From Saxidomus purpurata (taxonomy: Eukaryota; Mollusca; Bivalvia; Venerida; Veneridae), in the NCBI GenBank assembly GCA_022818135.1, contig JAFMSR010000005.1:22015239-22079238 (forward strand): DNA of 64,000 bases, in the 5' to 3' direction. The position numbers and the translations under genes were made by a program. Below are positions 26,184 through 38,150 of this stretch, one piece after another. The notes below the pieces were generated by a model that was not told where the DNA came from, made no database searches, and was given only the letters and a program-made list of their open reading frames with translations. Position 1 is the first letter of the stretch. Every line of letters begins with the position of its first letter.

Positions 26184-29100
26184 ATGGAAAAAGATATACC
26201 CACTGAAGAAAAATGTCAACACCAAGTGAGCACCGATATTAAAACACACAAGACGGAGAACCTGGGCTCCAGACGACTACTTAGAACACCGAAATGTGCC
26301 CGTTGCCGAAACCACGGAGTGGTCTCGTGTCTTAAAGGTCACAAACGGTCATGTAGATGGCGGGACTGCACGTGCCCAAATTGTCTGTTGGTTGTAGAGC
26401 GTCAGAGAATAATGGCTGCACAAGTTGCTTTGAGGCGGTAAGTTCGCTATTGTTGATGTTTTACTACTTATCAAAACAACACCTATATACATGAGACCGT
26501 AGCGAAAAATAAACTTTTGTTATATACTTATGATTCTGGAATCAGTTTATCTGATGTAGAAAATGCGTCGCCTATAGTTTTGTTCCTAGTAAGTCAGTGG
26601 TTAATTGATAATAAGTTATCTTTGCATTGAGTCCATTGTGCTTGGTTCAAAACACGAACTTCGGTCACAATTTCAATTTCAATATAACATGAAATGGCAC
26701 AGCAAGGTTTGCACTGGTCCATTTTTCTTTTGAGCTATTTTTTCCATGTGGATCTTTTTGCGTATCACCCAAAACATATTCTTTCTTAAAAAATCGTAGC
26801 CATTTCATTTTATTTTTAGTCAATTTAACTTTGTTGTAGCCAATATTGGCATTGGCTTATACCAGGGGTAGCCCTGGACGTGCTATTGAATCAAACACAT
26901 GTGTCAAGTTTCTTTGGGGTACTTTAGATCAGCATTTGCCCTTTAGTTCCGTGTCCGACTCAGCATTCTATGTAAGAGTTTATTAACTGTAACAAAAATG
27001 TTCTTACTCAACCCACTGAATATGTTTATGATGTCGTTAATTCAGCGTGATTTTTATTACGCTTGTTCTGCCTGATAAAATGGTTTAACTCCGGTCTTGA
27101 AAAATAAGTATACTCATAACAAGAGCTGTCACATGACAGTACGCTCGACTATACGAAAGCTTGTCAGTAACATGGGGTTTTTTTGTCTAAGAACAGGACT
27201 GGTGTATTGTGTAATTGTCTATAAGAATCAAGGTCAAAGATATGAAACTTGTTGCAAGACCTCTGTAAATGTACATTACGTTCAAAGCCTTACCTTGGAT
27301 TCTGTAAGCCAATTGGAGGGAGGATGGAGTGGGCGATAATTTCAAAGAAACACATGACCTTGTATATTTGATCACTTTGTAACATTTCAAAATTGATATG
27401 CATATAATTAAAAAAGCATAACTGCTGCATGCTGCATAGTTATTTTATGACATTTCAAAAATAAGCCATTTTGAGTATTTCAGTCTGTTAAAACTGTGAA
27501 ACGATTCTAAGTTAAAAAGGGGCATAAATATGTCAAAAATCAAAAACAGTGGTGAAGATGTTAATAGTAAACATACATTTTAAGTTTCAAGTCAATATGT
27601 TCGATAGTATTCAAGATTTTAAACTTTATAAAAAACCTTTAACTAAAATTCTAAGTTGAAAAGGGACATAGATCTGTAAAAAAATCCAAACAGAGTTATG
27701 GGGATTGTTTCCTTAGGTGTACATGATGATGGTAAAGATATATTTTGAGTTTTACGTCAATACCTTTGACATAATTCAAGATATTTGACTTTATAAAAAT
27801 CTTTAACCTAAAATTCTAAGTTAAAAAGGGGCATAAATCTGTCAAAAATCAAAATACAGTTAAGATGATTGTTTCCCGAGGTGTAGATGTTGATCGTAAA
27901 AGATGGTTAAAGTCAATACCTTTGATAATACACAAGATATTTGACTTTATAAAAAAACTTTAACCAAATATCCTAAGTTAAAAAGAAGCAAAAATCTGTC
28001 AGAAATCAAAACAGAGTTATGGGTATTGTTTCCTCCGGTGTAGATGTTGATGGTAAAGATATATTTTGAGTTTCAAGTCAATACCTTTGATAATATTCAA
28101 GATATTTGACTTTATAAAAAACTTTAACCAACGCAGACGCCGACGCCGGGGCGAGTGCAATAGCCTCCTTATTCTTCGAATAGTCGAGCTAAAAAGTAAA
28201 CAAGATTTGTCCCAAATAATCTACTCATAAAAAGTAAACAAGATTTGTCCAAAATCAACTACTCGTAAAAAGTAAACAAGATTTGTCCAAAATAAACTAC
28301 TCATAAAAAGTAAACAAGATTTGTCCTTAATGTTTGACTCCACAGTTTGCATAGGTCCTGAACATTGGGATACCTACACCCTTTTGTTACTGTATGTTTG
28401 AACGTAATCTTTGAAAAAATATGTCGAAGTAATCGGGGACCAGTTTGTTTTAGAGCTTAATTAATGATACGACAACAACTATTTTGTTGTCTGCAGCCAT
28501 TTGTATAAACAATTTAACCCATTATGTAGTAACATGAATTAAGGTCAAAAACGAACTGGTCCCAGATTACTTGGATATTCTTTTTAAGATTACGTACATA
28601 CATACAGTACTAGACTTACTCAAAATAAGGTTATTGTCTTCCAAAGGTCAAAAGTTTTGGTTCTGAATCTTTTTGTTTCATTGATTCAAAACTTTGGAAA
28701 TCACTGAAATTAAGAAATTGCAGGCATTTACGATAGTCAGCAAAATTTACTCAATGAATAGTGAATTAAATTTGTGTGCATAAGTTTCGGCTCTATTTTT
28801 TCAATTTTTATACCATTGTTCTCATGATATGCTCGTTCATGTTGTTGTCTGAGGGTAGTAGTACTGATTTAATTCAATTTACAACAATTAAATATTTTAT
28901 AACTGTAACTTGAAGAAAAAAGATATCACCTCGGAGATGAGGCCCAAGGAGGTGGAGAAATTAGAAGAAAAATATTACTGAAACAGACAGACCAACACAC
29001 TTTCTAGTTATTCTTTTTCAGCTATTTGCTTCGCTTGGCGGGTTTAAATCTTAAGATAATATAAATGTAAGTATATACTAATATTTCTTGAAGATATTAC

Positions 29101-30355
29101 TGAGTATTTGAAATACTCAGTCATTCCAAAACATAGTGACTTTATCAGGAAGAAAAGCAAATGCCAACAACTCGCCTGTCTTCCTAATTAATTAATCAAT
29201 ATTTCTTTTCATTTATCAGTCACCAAGCATCTGAAAATGCTGAAATGATGAAAGATAAAGTTGTAATGGCTTCAAACCTGCTAACTCAACGGAAGTCGGT
29301 GCAACGTAGCGTTCGTCAGCTGAAACAGTGTACCTTGAAGAACGGTAAGTTATTGTGTAATATCGGTATTAGAGTACATGTATAACAAAAATTAGAACAG
29401 GGACTGACCTTTGTTCTACGGTTTTGGAAAAAACCGAGTAAGATTAATAAGAATTAAAAAAGATTTGCTTCAATCACATACCACGTACAAAACACGGTTC
29501 TATTTGATTTGCTTCTGCAGATGTTTTTTTTTTTTTAATAAGCATTCGAATATTTTTTTGAATTTTCAACATGAAAATCCCCATTTTCTTTGCATATAAA
29601 ATAAACAAAAACTTCATACAAAAACCTTTTCCACAGGTACCAACCACCCAGACAAGCATCTATCTGGTACGAGCAGTTTGAAGTCATCTGTGTTGAGCGA
29701 TAGACTTCGCAAACGGCGATGCTTTGCCGATGAAGAACTTGACCGTACAATACCGTTTACTGCACGTGGTTTTAATCCCGCCATACCAATCAAAGCAACA
29801 GGAATCGATTTCTCTGCTGTAGCTACAGCTGGACCCGATCGAACCACGGTACTCAGTCACTCAATACCCTATACCAGACCTCAACTTAGCCGCTTGCTGC
29901 CTCAAATGACCTCAGCTCTACACATGCCGATACAGTTAAACAAAAAAGCCCGGAACGTAAATCTGACTGAAAATTACATACGTGAAATGTACACCAGCAG
30001 CAATTTAAGGAAGCTTGGAATTGCATGGCAGACTGGACAGACGAATGTTGGAAATGTATTTCAAACCCAGAGCAGTTTAATTAAGGGTCATTCATCTTTG
30101 CCAGTGTTTGGTCAGAAGTTGCCGTATTCCAAAACAAACAACACGCAGAATTATAGCTGCAACACAAGGAAGTGCAACAAAGTAGAGCAAACACGAACAA
30201 ACAGTGAGGATAGTGCAGATTCAAAGGAGTTATTGGTAACAGTAAATAGAAATATGGCTGTTCATAGAAACACGGCCACTCCTAGTGCAAAGTCATCAAC
30301 AAAGCAACAAGAGTTGAAATTTTCAATATCATCTCTTCTAGGACTAAAGGAATAG
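26184..30355 (+). CDS. DMRT2: Doublesex/mab-3 related transcription factor, DMRT2-type, three exons
   Basis: Exons 26184-26437, 29220-29344 and 29637-30355 join in phase to 365 aa. The DM domain (about residues 35-85) starts [20 protein letters not shown] and ends [17 protein letters not shown] across the first junction. All the Cys and His ligands of the intertwined zinc sites are visible. The [11 protein letters not shown] string and the [12 protein letters not shown] stretch are closest to what I know of DMRT2, but bivalve DMRT1-like proteins share much of this, so the paralogue is a probable, not certain, call. The remainder is low in known domains; the C terminus is [12 protein letters not shown] factors bind DNA in the minor groove and regulate gonad, muscle or somite programmes. 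Intron 1 hosts a repeat-cored transposon. The last exon is the source of two downstream broken copies. Convergent with EFCAB7. Confidence 0.9.
27118..28195 (+). mobile_element. Tandem-repeat-cored non-autonomous element, copy A
   Basis: It starts 'aacaagagctgtc', with 'gctcgact' just inside, and ends 'tcgaatagtcgagctaaaaa'. The core has about four to five ~140-165 bp repeats, each with 'taagttaaaaaggggcata', then a short GACGCC block and a hairpin-like 'ggggcgag..' end. This is the most diverged of the five copies and is located in DMRT intron 1. Confidence 0.75.
28190..28327. repeat. ~39 bp tandem repeat, four units
   Basis: The unit 'aaaaagtaaacaagatttgt' plus about 19 further bases is repeated almost exactly. 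It follows directly on the 3' end of element copy A and shares its 'aaaaagtaaa' boundary. Confidence 0.9.
28860..29045 (-). repeat. Inverted copy of the 1,725-2,310 repeat
   Basis: In reverse complement this matches 1,740-1,870, including the 'agcaaatagctgaaaaaga' and 'gcctcatctc.gaggtgatat' blocks. It lies in DMRT intron 1, about 175 bp upstream of exon 2. Confidence 0.65.
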
Positions 30356-30421
30356 TTAATTTCAATTTAGATATTGGACTGATGAGCTGATTCGGTCAGA
30401 TTCTACATTGGAAGCAGATGC

Positions 30422-31075
30422 GATAATAATAATGATAATAATAATAATGATAATAATAATAAATTCTTTATTTATAGAAGGTAACATGTAAAGATATATC
30501 AAAAGAACATTAACATATCTTAGTTAAAAACATGGCCTTCTCTAAAGACTGCCTAAATAAAAAATTAAACGTATGACAGACATATTTAAACATTCATCCT
30601 TGAACAAAAACAGTTGTATCACATTTAGACAATCATTCACTGAACAAAGAGCACTAAAGGAAAATAAAAAAATAATGCACTATTGCTATAAAAAACGAAA
30701 CATGTCATGACCGCTTTAGTTTCCTTCAGCAAGTGACATTCGTGTAAAGGTTTGACTGTACATGTTTACTGTAGAATATATTTCACACCTTACTTTATAC
30801 AATAAACACATTAAATTCTAGTATACGGTTCTATAATTGTTTGTTTTTGTTTTTTTCATTTCATCAATAAATGCTTTTTAAAAGATTTTTTAAATGAATT
30901 CAGAGATTGACAAAAACGAATATTAAACATGTAGGTATATTGTTCCAAGTATGTGCACAAATATTTGTAAAAGAATTTTGTATGTAAATAGTGCTTTGTT
31001 TAGGTATTTCAATATTGTTGGTGGCTGACCGAAGGCTATACATATCATTGCTGGATCATTTATTTCATTACGGGC
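30422..31075 (-). mobile_element. LINE 3' fragment, relative of 11,640-12,250
   Basis: It starts with an AAT/GAT-rich tail. It shares 'attctttattta.agaag.taacatgta', 'gacattcgtgtaaagg', 'gtatattgttccaagt' and 'ggtatttcaatattgttg' blocks with 11,690-12,200 in the same order. Units 2 and 3 have no counterpart, so it inserted into unit 1 alone or was lost from the ancestor of the other two. The 76-codon frame here is not a gene. Confidence 0.6.
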
Positions 31076-31771
31076 TTATAACTGATTATACTTTTCGTGG
31101 CTTACAACGGTCTGTTACCAACATATGTTGGTCATTTTTTATTACAGTTTTCCTCGGCGTCAAATCTTCCATGAAACAAAGCGTTGATGACACCTTATAT
31201 ATTTCTATGAAGGGTCAGTAGACTTTAACGTTTGGCTAGGCAAATAGTGGTCGATTAAACAAATCGGTTATTGGATGCTGAAATCTGGTCGTTGTGGGAC
31301 TCTGCTTGCACCTTTCTATCCTCATGTCATACTGCCTAACTATATATCTATTTAGAGTTGTTAAGAAACCAAACATTTAATGATGCTTTCTCTACGATAA
31401 ATAATGCAAGTTTCTTGATATAAAAATGTGTCTTCATTTAATACTTCTGGCATATTGTTTACCTATCAGAGCTAATAAGAACAAGACAGAATTGATTTTG
31501 TTATTTTCTTTATTTACTCTAACATACAACACAATCTCAGACTATGTCAGTTCCTAATTAAAGATAGTGGTGTGTTTATAGTCAATAATTACATTAGGAA
31601 ATGAAAGAAGACATAGAAGTGAGCATTTAATTTCTTGTCTAAGCTGTAATAGCGCCTACAGATAACAATGTATACTTTACCATGTTAAGTTTATATATAT
31701 GTATATATTAACTTCCAAATGTTGAGGGTTTTTTTGCCAATTCTGTGTCAAATTGCCCTACTTATTATACG

Positions 31772-31850
31772 AATATGGATTTTGTCATGAAATATGGATT
31801 TTGTCATGAAATATGGATTTTGTCATGAAATATGGATTTTGTCATGAAAT
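31772..31850. repeat. 19 bp tandem repeat, four units
   Basis: 'aatatggattttgtcatga' is repeated four times without change. It is found only in unit 1. Confidence 0.95.
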
Positions 31851-34042
31851 ACAGAGATATGGAAGGTGTATAACATAAAACACTCGTTTTTGCAAAGAGA
31901 CGAACTCTCTTTTTCACCAATGCGGCTAAAGTCAAAATTCAGCAATAATTTGATAGAAGCTAGTTATATAAATTGTTTCATTTAATCAATAGCTACCTCA
32001 TGAGATAAAATTATGCATGAAAAAATTGTTGTACTGATAAATACCAGCCTGCTTTCGTCAATAAAGAATAACAGCTGTATTGGTCATGGTTACATAACAT
32101 AGACTTAATATCAGTACCTCCCTGCTATATCGCTTACTCCAAAGCTTAAAATATACACTGCTAAAGTCCAACACATTATCTATGATTACAAATGTATAAT
32201 AAATAACTTAATTATGATTAAAATAAGAAAACATTACCAATAAAAATTACAATTAAGATACCAGTCTTTTTAAATCTTATTGTATCAAGAAACTTAGATG
32301 TTCTTTTTCTTTTTTCAAAACACTCCAAATTTGTGATAGTGTATATTGATTGGTCTTTCAAAGTCTCTTTTCAATATATCTCAGTAATCTGTACACTTGT
32401 CTGTGAAATTACAAGCCAACTTTGAAATATGCGTCCATCGAAATCGCCTGCCTGGAAGTGTTATAACGGTTCAAAACAAAGTCATTCTAGTCAATTGATC
32501 TAATATATGTCGATCATGTGAATGATGATTTTCCGATTACTCGAGTACTCGGTCGGAGGAAGGACCAAATATCAAATATCAAATTAGGTTCGCGTTGTCA
32601 TCCCTAATTGATACCCATGTAGAAACTTAAATATATGTTAAGCATTTAAGACACATCAATTATAAATGTAAAAGATTCCTTATTTCCTAGTACATGTTTA
32701 CTTATGTGACGAGTCTAATGTTCATGTTGCATTAACCTTTTTATGACATGTTTGGATTCTTTTATCATGATTCTCAATGAGTTCTAGTGATTCCAACGAA
32801 AGAAAATGATCCCAGATTAAATTCATCTTACTAACTGCTTCGTAAAATTAAGCAGTACAAACTTTAGACATAATTATATGAGACATAATGACAATTTATG
32901 ACATGGACGGAACATGAAACATAATTGATATGTTGACATTAAACCACCTGATAATCATTCTTCATTCACAGAAATAGAACTGTATATGCTGATCTACACA
33001 TACCAGACTAAATGACTGCACCTCTAAGTGTCATACGCAAGAATTGTGCAGAGTGCTTATGTACCATAAATACACAAGTCTGGAATTGCACATGCAATTT
33101 TTCCTGGAAACCTACAATTTGACAAAAAATTCTAGGACATATTAGTTTAACAAAGATTTCATATTTCAGGTTACACAGTGCTGTATCTTAGATAAACCTC
33201 GTGCCCTTGTTGACTAAAACATTATATTTATCAATTACCTCATTAGATGCAATTAGGTAGCATTATTTTCTCCCCACTTCAGTCGTTGTACTATAACTGT
33301 GTCATAATGTGTGGTCTATTAAGACTGCGTAAACAGAATAACGGGCTGTAATCTACTGTAAAGGAATGTCAATGAATATTTCATTTATGTATATTTTCTG
33401 TACATAAGATTGTCCAGTCACTTTGTTCGCTCTTTGGTAACAGATGGTTTCGGTAAAAGAATTTTTTGCAAAAATATGTTTATTATTTATACAATGAACA
33501 AATCAATAAAATAAGAAAGACAAGTTAATATTCTATGACAACAAGGTGCCAGCTGTATGAAAATATAATATTGCATTTCTCATCAAAATTAATGATCTGA
33601 GACATTTTCAGTAAATTAATATTGAACTAGATGGTTGTTTTTGTCACAAAAACATATGTCTCTCCTATGGCCGTTTTTCAATGATTGTTATACTGAAACA
33701 GGATATTAAAATAAAACAAGAAAACGCAGCAATGCCGCCAACGTAAATGTTAGCGGCACCTGTAGAAATTGTAGAATTAAAAAAAATCTAAAAAGAAGAA
33801 AACAGTCAATTTGATTATTTTAATCTATTCATAGTTACAGTGACCTACACCCCTCGAAACGAAGTAATTTTTTTGCTCAAAACAATTAAAAATTAAAAGA
33901 AAAATTTAATCTATTTTTAGTAACAGTGACCTTAACTGCCCCCCACCACCTCTCCCCCACCGAAAAAAAATAATTTTGCTTAAAACAATTGAAAAACTAA
34001 AGAAAAATGCAATCCAAAGCATTCTTGCCACGCTACTTAGTT

Positions 34043-34202
34043 TAGTTTATACTAATTTATTTTAGGTCGACTGTGAAGAAAGCTTGTAGCTTATCGAGTC
34101 ACTCTCGAGTCCGCTTCCTGGAAAAACCAGTACTGATGTCATATGAGGAGGTACGGTCGTGACCTTTGTAGGGCTCGAACCGCAACCTCCATGATGAGCG
34201 GC
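34043..34202 (-). mobile_element. Head-truncated SINE at the unit 1/unit 2 junction
   Basis: This is the reverse complement of the 2,920-3,112 SINE, from its tail to 'gatgagcggc'. There it stops and DMRT exon sequence begins with 'cactcaata'. The tRNA-like A-box part of the head is missing. The same fusion is repeated at 39,668-39,808. Confidence 0.8.
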
Positions 34203-34706
34203 ACTCAATACCCCATACCATGCCTCAACTTAACCGCTTGCTGCTTCAGATAACCTCAGCTCTGCCGGTGCAACATGCCGGTGCAGCAAAACAAAAAAGC
34301 CCGGAACGTAAATCTAACTGAAAATTATATATGTTAAATGTACACCAGTAGCAATTTAAGGAAGCTTGGAATTGCATGGCAGACTGGAAAGACGCATGTT
34401 GGAAATGTATTTCAAAACCTGACCAGTTTAATTAGGGGTCGTTCATCTTTGCAAGTGTTTGGTCAACATATGACGTATTTAAAAACGAACAACACGTATA
34501 ATTATAGCTGTAACACCACGAAGTCCTACAAAGTAGAACAAACGCGAGCAAACACTGAGGATAGTTCAAATTGAAAGGAATTACTAGTTACAGTAAACAC
34601 AAATATGGCTGTTAATAGAAACAGTGGCACTCTTAGTGCAAAGTCATCAACAAAACATCAAGAGTTTAAAATTTCAATATCATCACTTTTAGGACTAACG
34701 GAATAG
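34202..34706 (+). pseudogene. Truncated DMRT last-exon copy 1
   Basis: Homologous to 29,858-30,355 (roughly the last 165 codons). It lacks the DM domain and the first part of the exon. In the original frame there is a TAA at 34,335-34,337, where the functional exon has the Glu codon of YIREMY, and a TGA at 34,572-34,574, where it has SerLysGlu. Small insertions are present near 34,262-34,285. The 78-codon open frame between the two stops is a remnant. No splice acceptor was inherited, because the break lies inside the exon. Confidence 0.9.
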
Positions 34707-34740
34707 TTTATATCAATTTGGATACTGAACCGATGGCTTA

Positions 34741-35538
34741 GTACCAGAACGGCCCAGTCCGGGTCGGCCAACTTTCAAGTCCAGAACGGCCCACTTTTAA
34801 GTATTACTAAAATAGTGTTAATAATATTGAGTGTTCGAAGTTTACGGGGTTACTAGGGAACTTTTTAGTTCCCCTATATTTCTAGCATATTAATTAGTAA
34901 TACATTTTCTGACTTTAGTTTTCAAAGACATGTCTTATATTTTGTTCATTAAAGTGACATTATGCGCATTTTTTTTCAAGTAAAAATCCAGCTGAATATG
35001 GTGTGTGTACAAAAGCGTAGAGGAAATAATAGCTTTTAACCCAAAACACCAAACTCTTCACGCTACCAGTATGAAATAATAACTTTCCAAATATTGATTC
35101 TCTTATTTGACTGGGAGAGTCAATTTAAGAAAAAGAACAACTGCATGCAGGAGTTGCTTCCCTTCCACTGCCGAAATCTCACTATCATTTTATCAGTCCG
35201 ATTTTTTTATATCTAAAGCACCAACTTCAAATACTAATGCGGCATAATCATTTATTAACACATTTAAATGAACAGCAACCAAAAATAGCTTTTATAAAAC
35301 TGTCACCAAAAATACACTATGTGCAGTAAGATGCGCATAATGTCACTTATACTGTGAATAATAATTTGACATCATGTCCTGCAGGTTGTTGTTTAGAAAA
35401 TGCTTAAGATTGTGTATCCAACCTTTTTCTTTCTATCATTTCATCGACACAACTTCCTTTTTAAGAACAAAAAGTGGACCGTTCTGGTACTGATCCGTTC
35501 TGGAAGTGGTCCGTTCTGGACCTACACCTGGACCGGTG
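34741..35538. mobile_element. ~800 bp element with CCAGAACGG arrays at both ends (unit 2)
   Basis: The left end has 'gtaccagaacggcccagtcc' and a second 'ccagaacggcccactttt'. The right end has the reverse form three times ('gtggaccgttctggtac', 'gatccgttctgg', 'gtccgttctgg'). The flanking sequence is continuous in unit 1 near 30,380-30,410, so this is an insertion. It is also at 40,348-41,164. A smaller MITE sits inside it. Confidence 0.75.
34953..35347. mobile_element. Nested ~395 bp MITE (unit 2)
   Basis: AGTGACATTATGCGCAT at the left is matched by its exact reverse complement at 35,331-35,347. The interior is non-coding. The second copy is at 40,560-40,966 and differs by small indels. Confidence 0.75.
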
Positions 35539-36901
35539 AACTCATTCCGTCAAATTCTAAATTGGTAGCCGATGCCATCATTTATTTAACTTTACAGGCC
35601 TAGAATAGATTAAAATTCAATTATAAGCAGTGTCAGGTAAACCTCGAGGCACTAGACATTGTTTCGTCATTCAAACACTTGTTTTTGACAGAGTTTTTTG
35701 TCCACTTCATTATGCTTTTCGTGCCTTAAAACGGTCTGTAACCAACATAATCAATTTTAGGCCATTTTTTTAGTTTTCCTCGGCTTCAAATCTTCCATGA
35801 AACAAAGCGTTGATGACACCTTATATTTCTATGAAGGGTCAGTAGACTTTAACGTTTGGCTAGGCAAATAGTGGTCGATTAAACAAATCAGTTATTGTAT
35901 GTTGAAATCTGGTCATTGGGGGACTCTGCTTGCACCTTTTTATCCTCATTTCATACTGCCTCACTATATATAGAGAGAGAGTTGTTAAGAAACCAAACAT
36001 TTAATGATGCTTTCTCTACGAAAAATAATGCAAGTTTCTTGATATAAAAATGTGTCTTCATTTAATAATTCTGACATATTGTTTACCTATCAGAGCTAAT
36101 AAGAACAAGACAGAATCGATTTGGTTATTTTCTTTATTTACTCTTACATACATTGTACTACACAATCTCATTCTATGTCAGTTCCTAGTTAAAGAAAGTG
36201 ATCTGTTTATAGTCAATAATAACGTTAAGAAATGTAAGAAGAAATAGAAGTGAGCATTTAATTTTTTGTCTAAGCTGTTATAGCGCCTACAAATAACAAT
36301 GTAAACTTTACCATGTTAAAATATTATATATGTATAATAACTTCCAAATAACAAAGCTGGCCTGTTGGGCATTTTTTACCAATTTTGTGTCAAATTTGCA
36401 TATTTATTAAATAGATTCCCTATTTATATTATATCCACCTAATGAAATACTCTCTAGTTGACCTGTCCTGATCTAAACAGCTATTGTATATACCTCCCCA
36501 ACAAGACTTTTGCTAGAAAGAAAATGCAATACGTTATTTGCTATATCTGTTTTTTTCCATAGGAAAGGAAGTAATTACAGAGATATGGAGCGTGTGTAGT
36601 ATAAGGCACTGATTGTAACAAAGAGATGAACTCTCTTTTTCACCAATGCGGCTAAAGTCAAAATTCAGCTATAAATTTGTAGAAACACATTATTTAAATT
36701 TATTCCATTTAATCAATAGCTACCTCATCAATGAAAATTTAGTATGATAAAGTTGTTGTAATGATAAACACAAGCCTGATAGATTGTTTCCTTCAATAAA
36801 GAATATCACAGCTGTAGTGGTCATGATTACAATATGTCAAATAGACTGAGCATCAGTACAACATCAGTACCTCCCTGCTACATCATTTACTCCAAAGTTT
36901 A

Positions 36902-37074
36902 AAGGTCCATTACTAAGAACAAATCGAATTAATAATGAATTAATTCTTTTTTGTTAAACTCTAATTTTCAACACAGTATGGTCACATTTGATGTCATAGT
37001 TTTGCTCCCGAGAAGACGCTCGTTACAATTCCAGATTTAAAAGAAAATTTGATTTGGTCGTAGTAATGGACCTT
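36902..37074. mobile_element. ~170 bp MITE (unit 2)
   Basis: The termini GGTCCATTACTA and TAGTAATGGACC are exact inverses. Unit 1 has the uninterrupted 'ccaaagcttaaaatatac' near 32,140, while here TTTAAA flanks the element on both sides. This suggests a TTAA-containing target duplication. A relative is in ACP5 intron 1 near 7,060-7,198. Confidence 0.8.
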
Positions 37075-37170
37075 TTAAATATACACTGCTAAAGTCCAAC
37101 ACATTATCTATGATAACAAATGTGTAATAAATAACTTATGATTAAAATAAGAAAACATTACCGTATGTAT

Positions 37171-38150
37171 AACAAGAGCTGTCAGTAGGACAGCGCGCTC
37201 GACTTTTTTAGTGCTTGCCAATAAAACAAAACTTTGACAGTTAAGGGCACACAAGACTTTAACTACTTTAACTAAGAATTTCTAAGTACAAATCAAGAAC
37301 CATTTTCACAGAGTTATATTCTCTTGCTTACAGATAGGTCTCATGATGGTTCATAAGTACTCTAACTTTCAAAGTAATATCTCAAATGGTTAAGTCAACA
37401 AGTGGACCCGAGTTTCTAAGTCAAAAAGGGCCATAATTCATATAAAATCCTTGACAGAATTACCTTCTCCTGCCCATGTTTTGGGATCATGATGGTAAAC
37501 AAGTATTCCAACTTTCAAAGTAATATCTCGAACAGTTTAGTCAAAAAGTGGACTGGTACGAAAAACTTAACCAAGATTCTAAGTTGATAAAGGGCCTTAA
37601 TTTTTAAAACAAATCCCTGACAGAGTTACCTTCTCTTGCCTACAGATGGGGGTAATGATGTAAACAAGCATTCAAAGTTTCAAAGCAATATCTCAAAGGG
37701 TTAGGCAATAAGTGGATTTTACCCATATTCAATGTATTTTCTAAGTAAAAAAAGGGGCATAATTCTGTCAAAAATCTTGACAGAAATATGTACTCTTGTC
37801 TGTTGATGAAGGTCATGATGGTAAACACGTATGGTTAGTTTCAAAGCAATACCTCCAATGGTTTTGAAATAAAGTGAGGTGGTACGAAAAACTTAACCAA
37901 GCTCAATACACTTTCTAAGTCAAAAAAGGGCCATAATTCTGTCAAAAATCTTGACAGAGTTATGTACTCTTGTCTGTAGATGGAGGTTATGATGGTAAAC
38001 AAGTATGGTAAGTTTCAAAGCCATACCTCTAATACTTTTGAAATAAAGTGGGGTGGTACGAAAAACTTAACCAAGGTGTGACGCCAACGCCGACGCCGAC
38101 GCCGGGGCGAGTAGGATAGCTCCCCTTTTCATAGAAAAGTCGAGCTAAAA
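37171..38150 (+). mobile_element. Tandem-repeat-cored non-autonomous element, copy B (unit 2)
   Basis: It starts 'aacaagagctgtcagtagga' with 'gcgctcgactttttt'. The core holds about five ~165-172 bp repeats, including 'cataattctgtcaaaaatc', 'gatggtaaacaagtat' and 'gtggtacgaaaaacttaacc'. Then come a (GACGCC)n block, a hairpin 'ggggcgagtaggatagctcc' and the terminus 'aaaagtcgagctaa'. 'gctcgactttt' near the start and 'aaaagtcgagc' near the end are inverted. Structure and ends suggest a Helentron-derived element of the bivalve 'pearl' kind (inference). Confidence 0.75.

Larger units (their letters stand above)
29858..34202. repeat. Tandem triplication, unit 1
   Basis: It begins within the last DMRT exon, where homology to units 2 and 3 starts at 'cactcaatacc'. 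It carries the intact exon end and lacks the three later insertions seen in units 2 and 3 (elements at 34,741, 36,902 and 37,171). It has its own LINE fragment at 30,422. Its right third (about 33,200-34,040) is nearly identical to that of unit 2 and distinctly different from unit 3. Confidence 0.85.

Noticed and set aside
34338..34574. Identical 78-codon frames at 34,338 and 39,945 as a duplicated small gene
   Set aside because: They lie between two stop mutations in the copied DMRT exon. Identity reflects recent segmental duplication, not selection.
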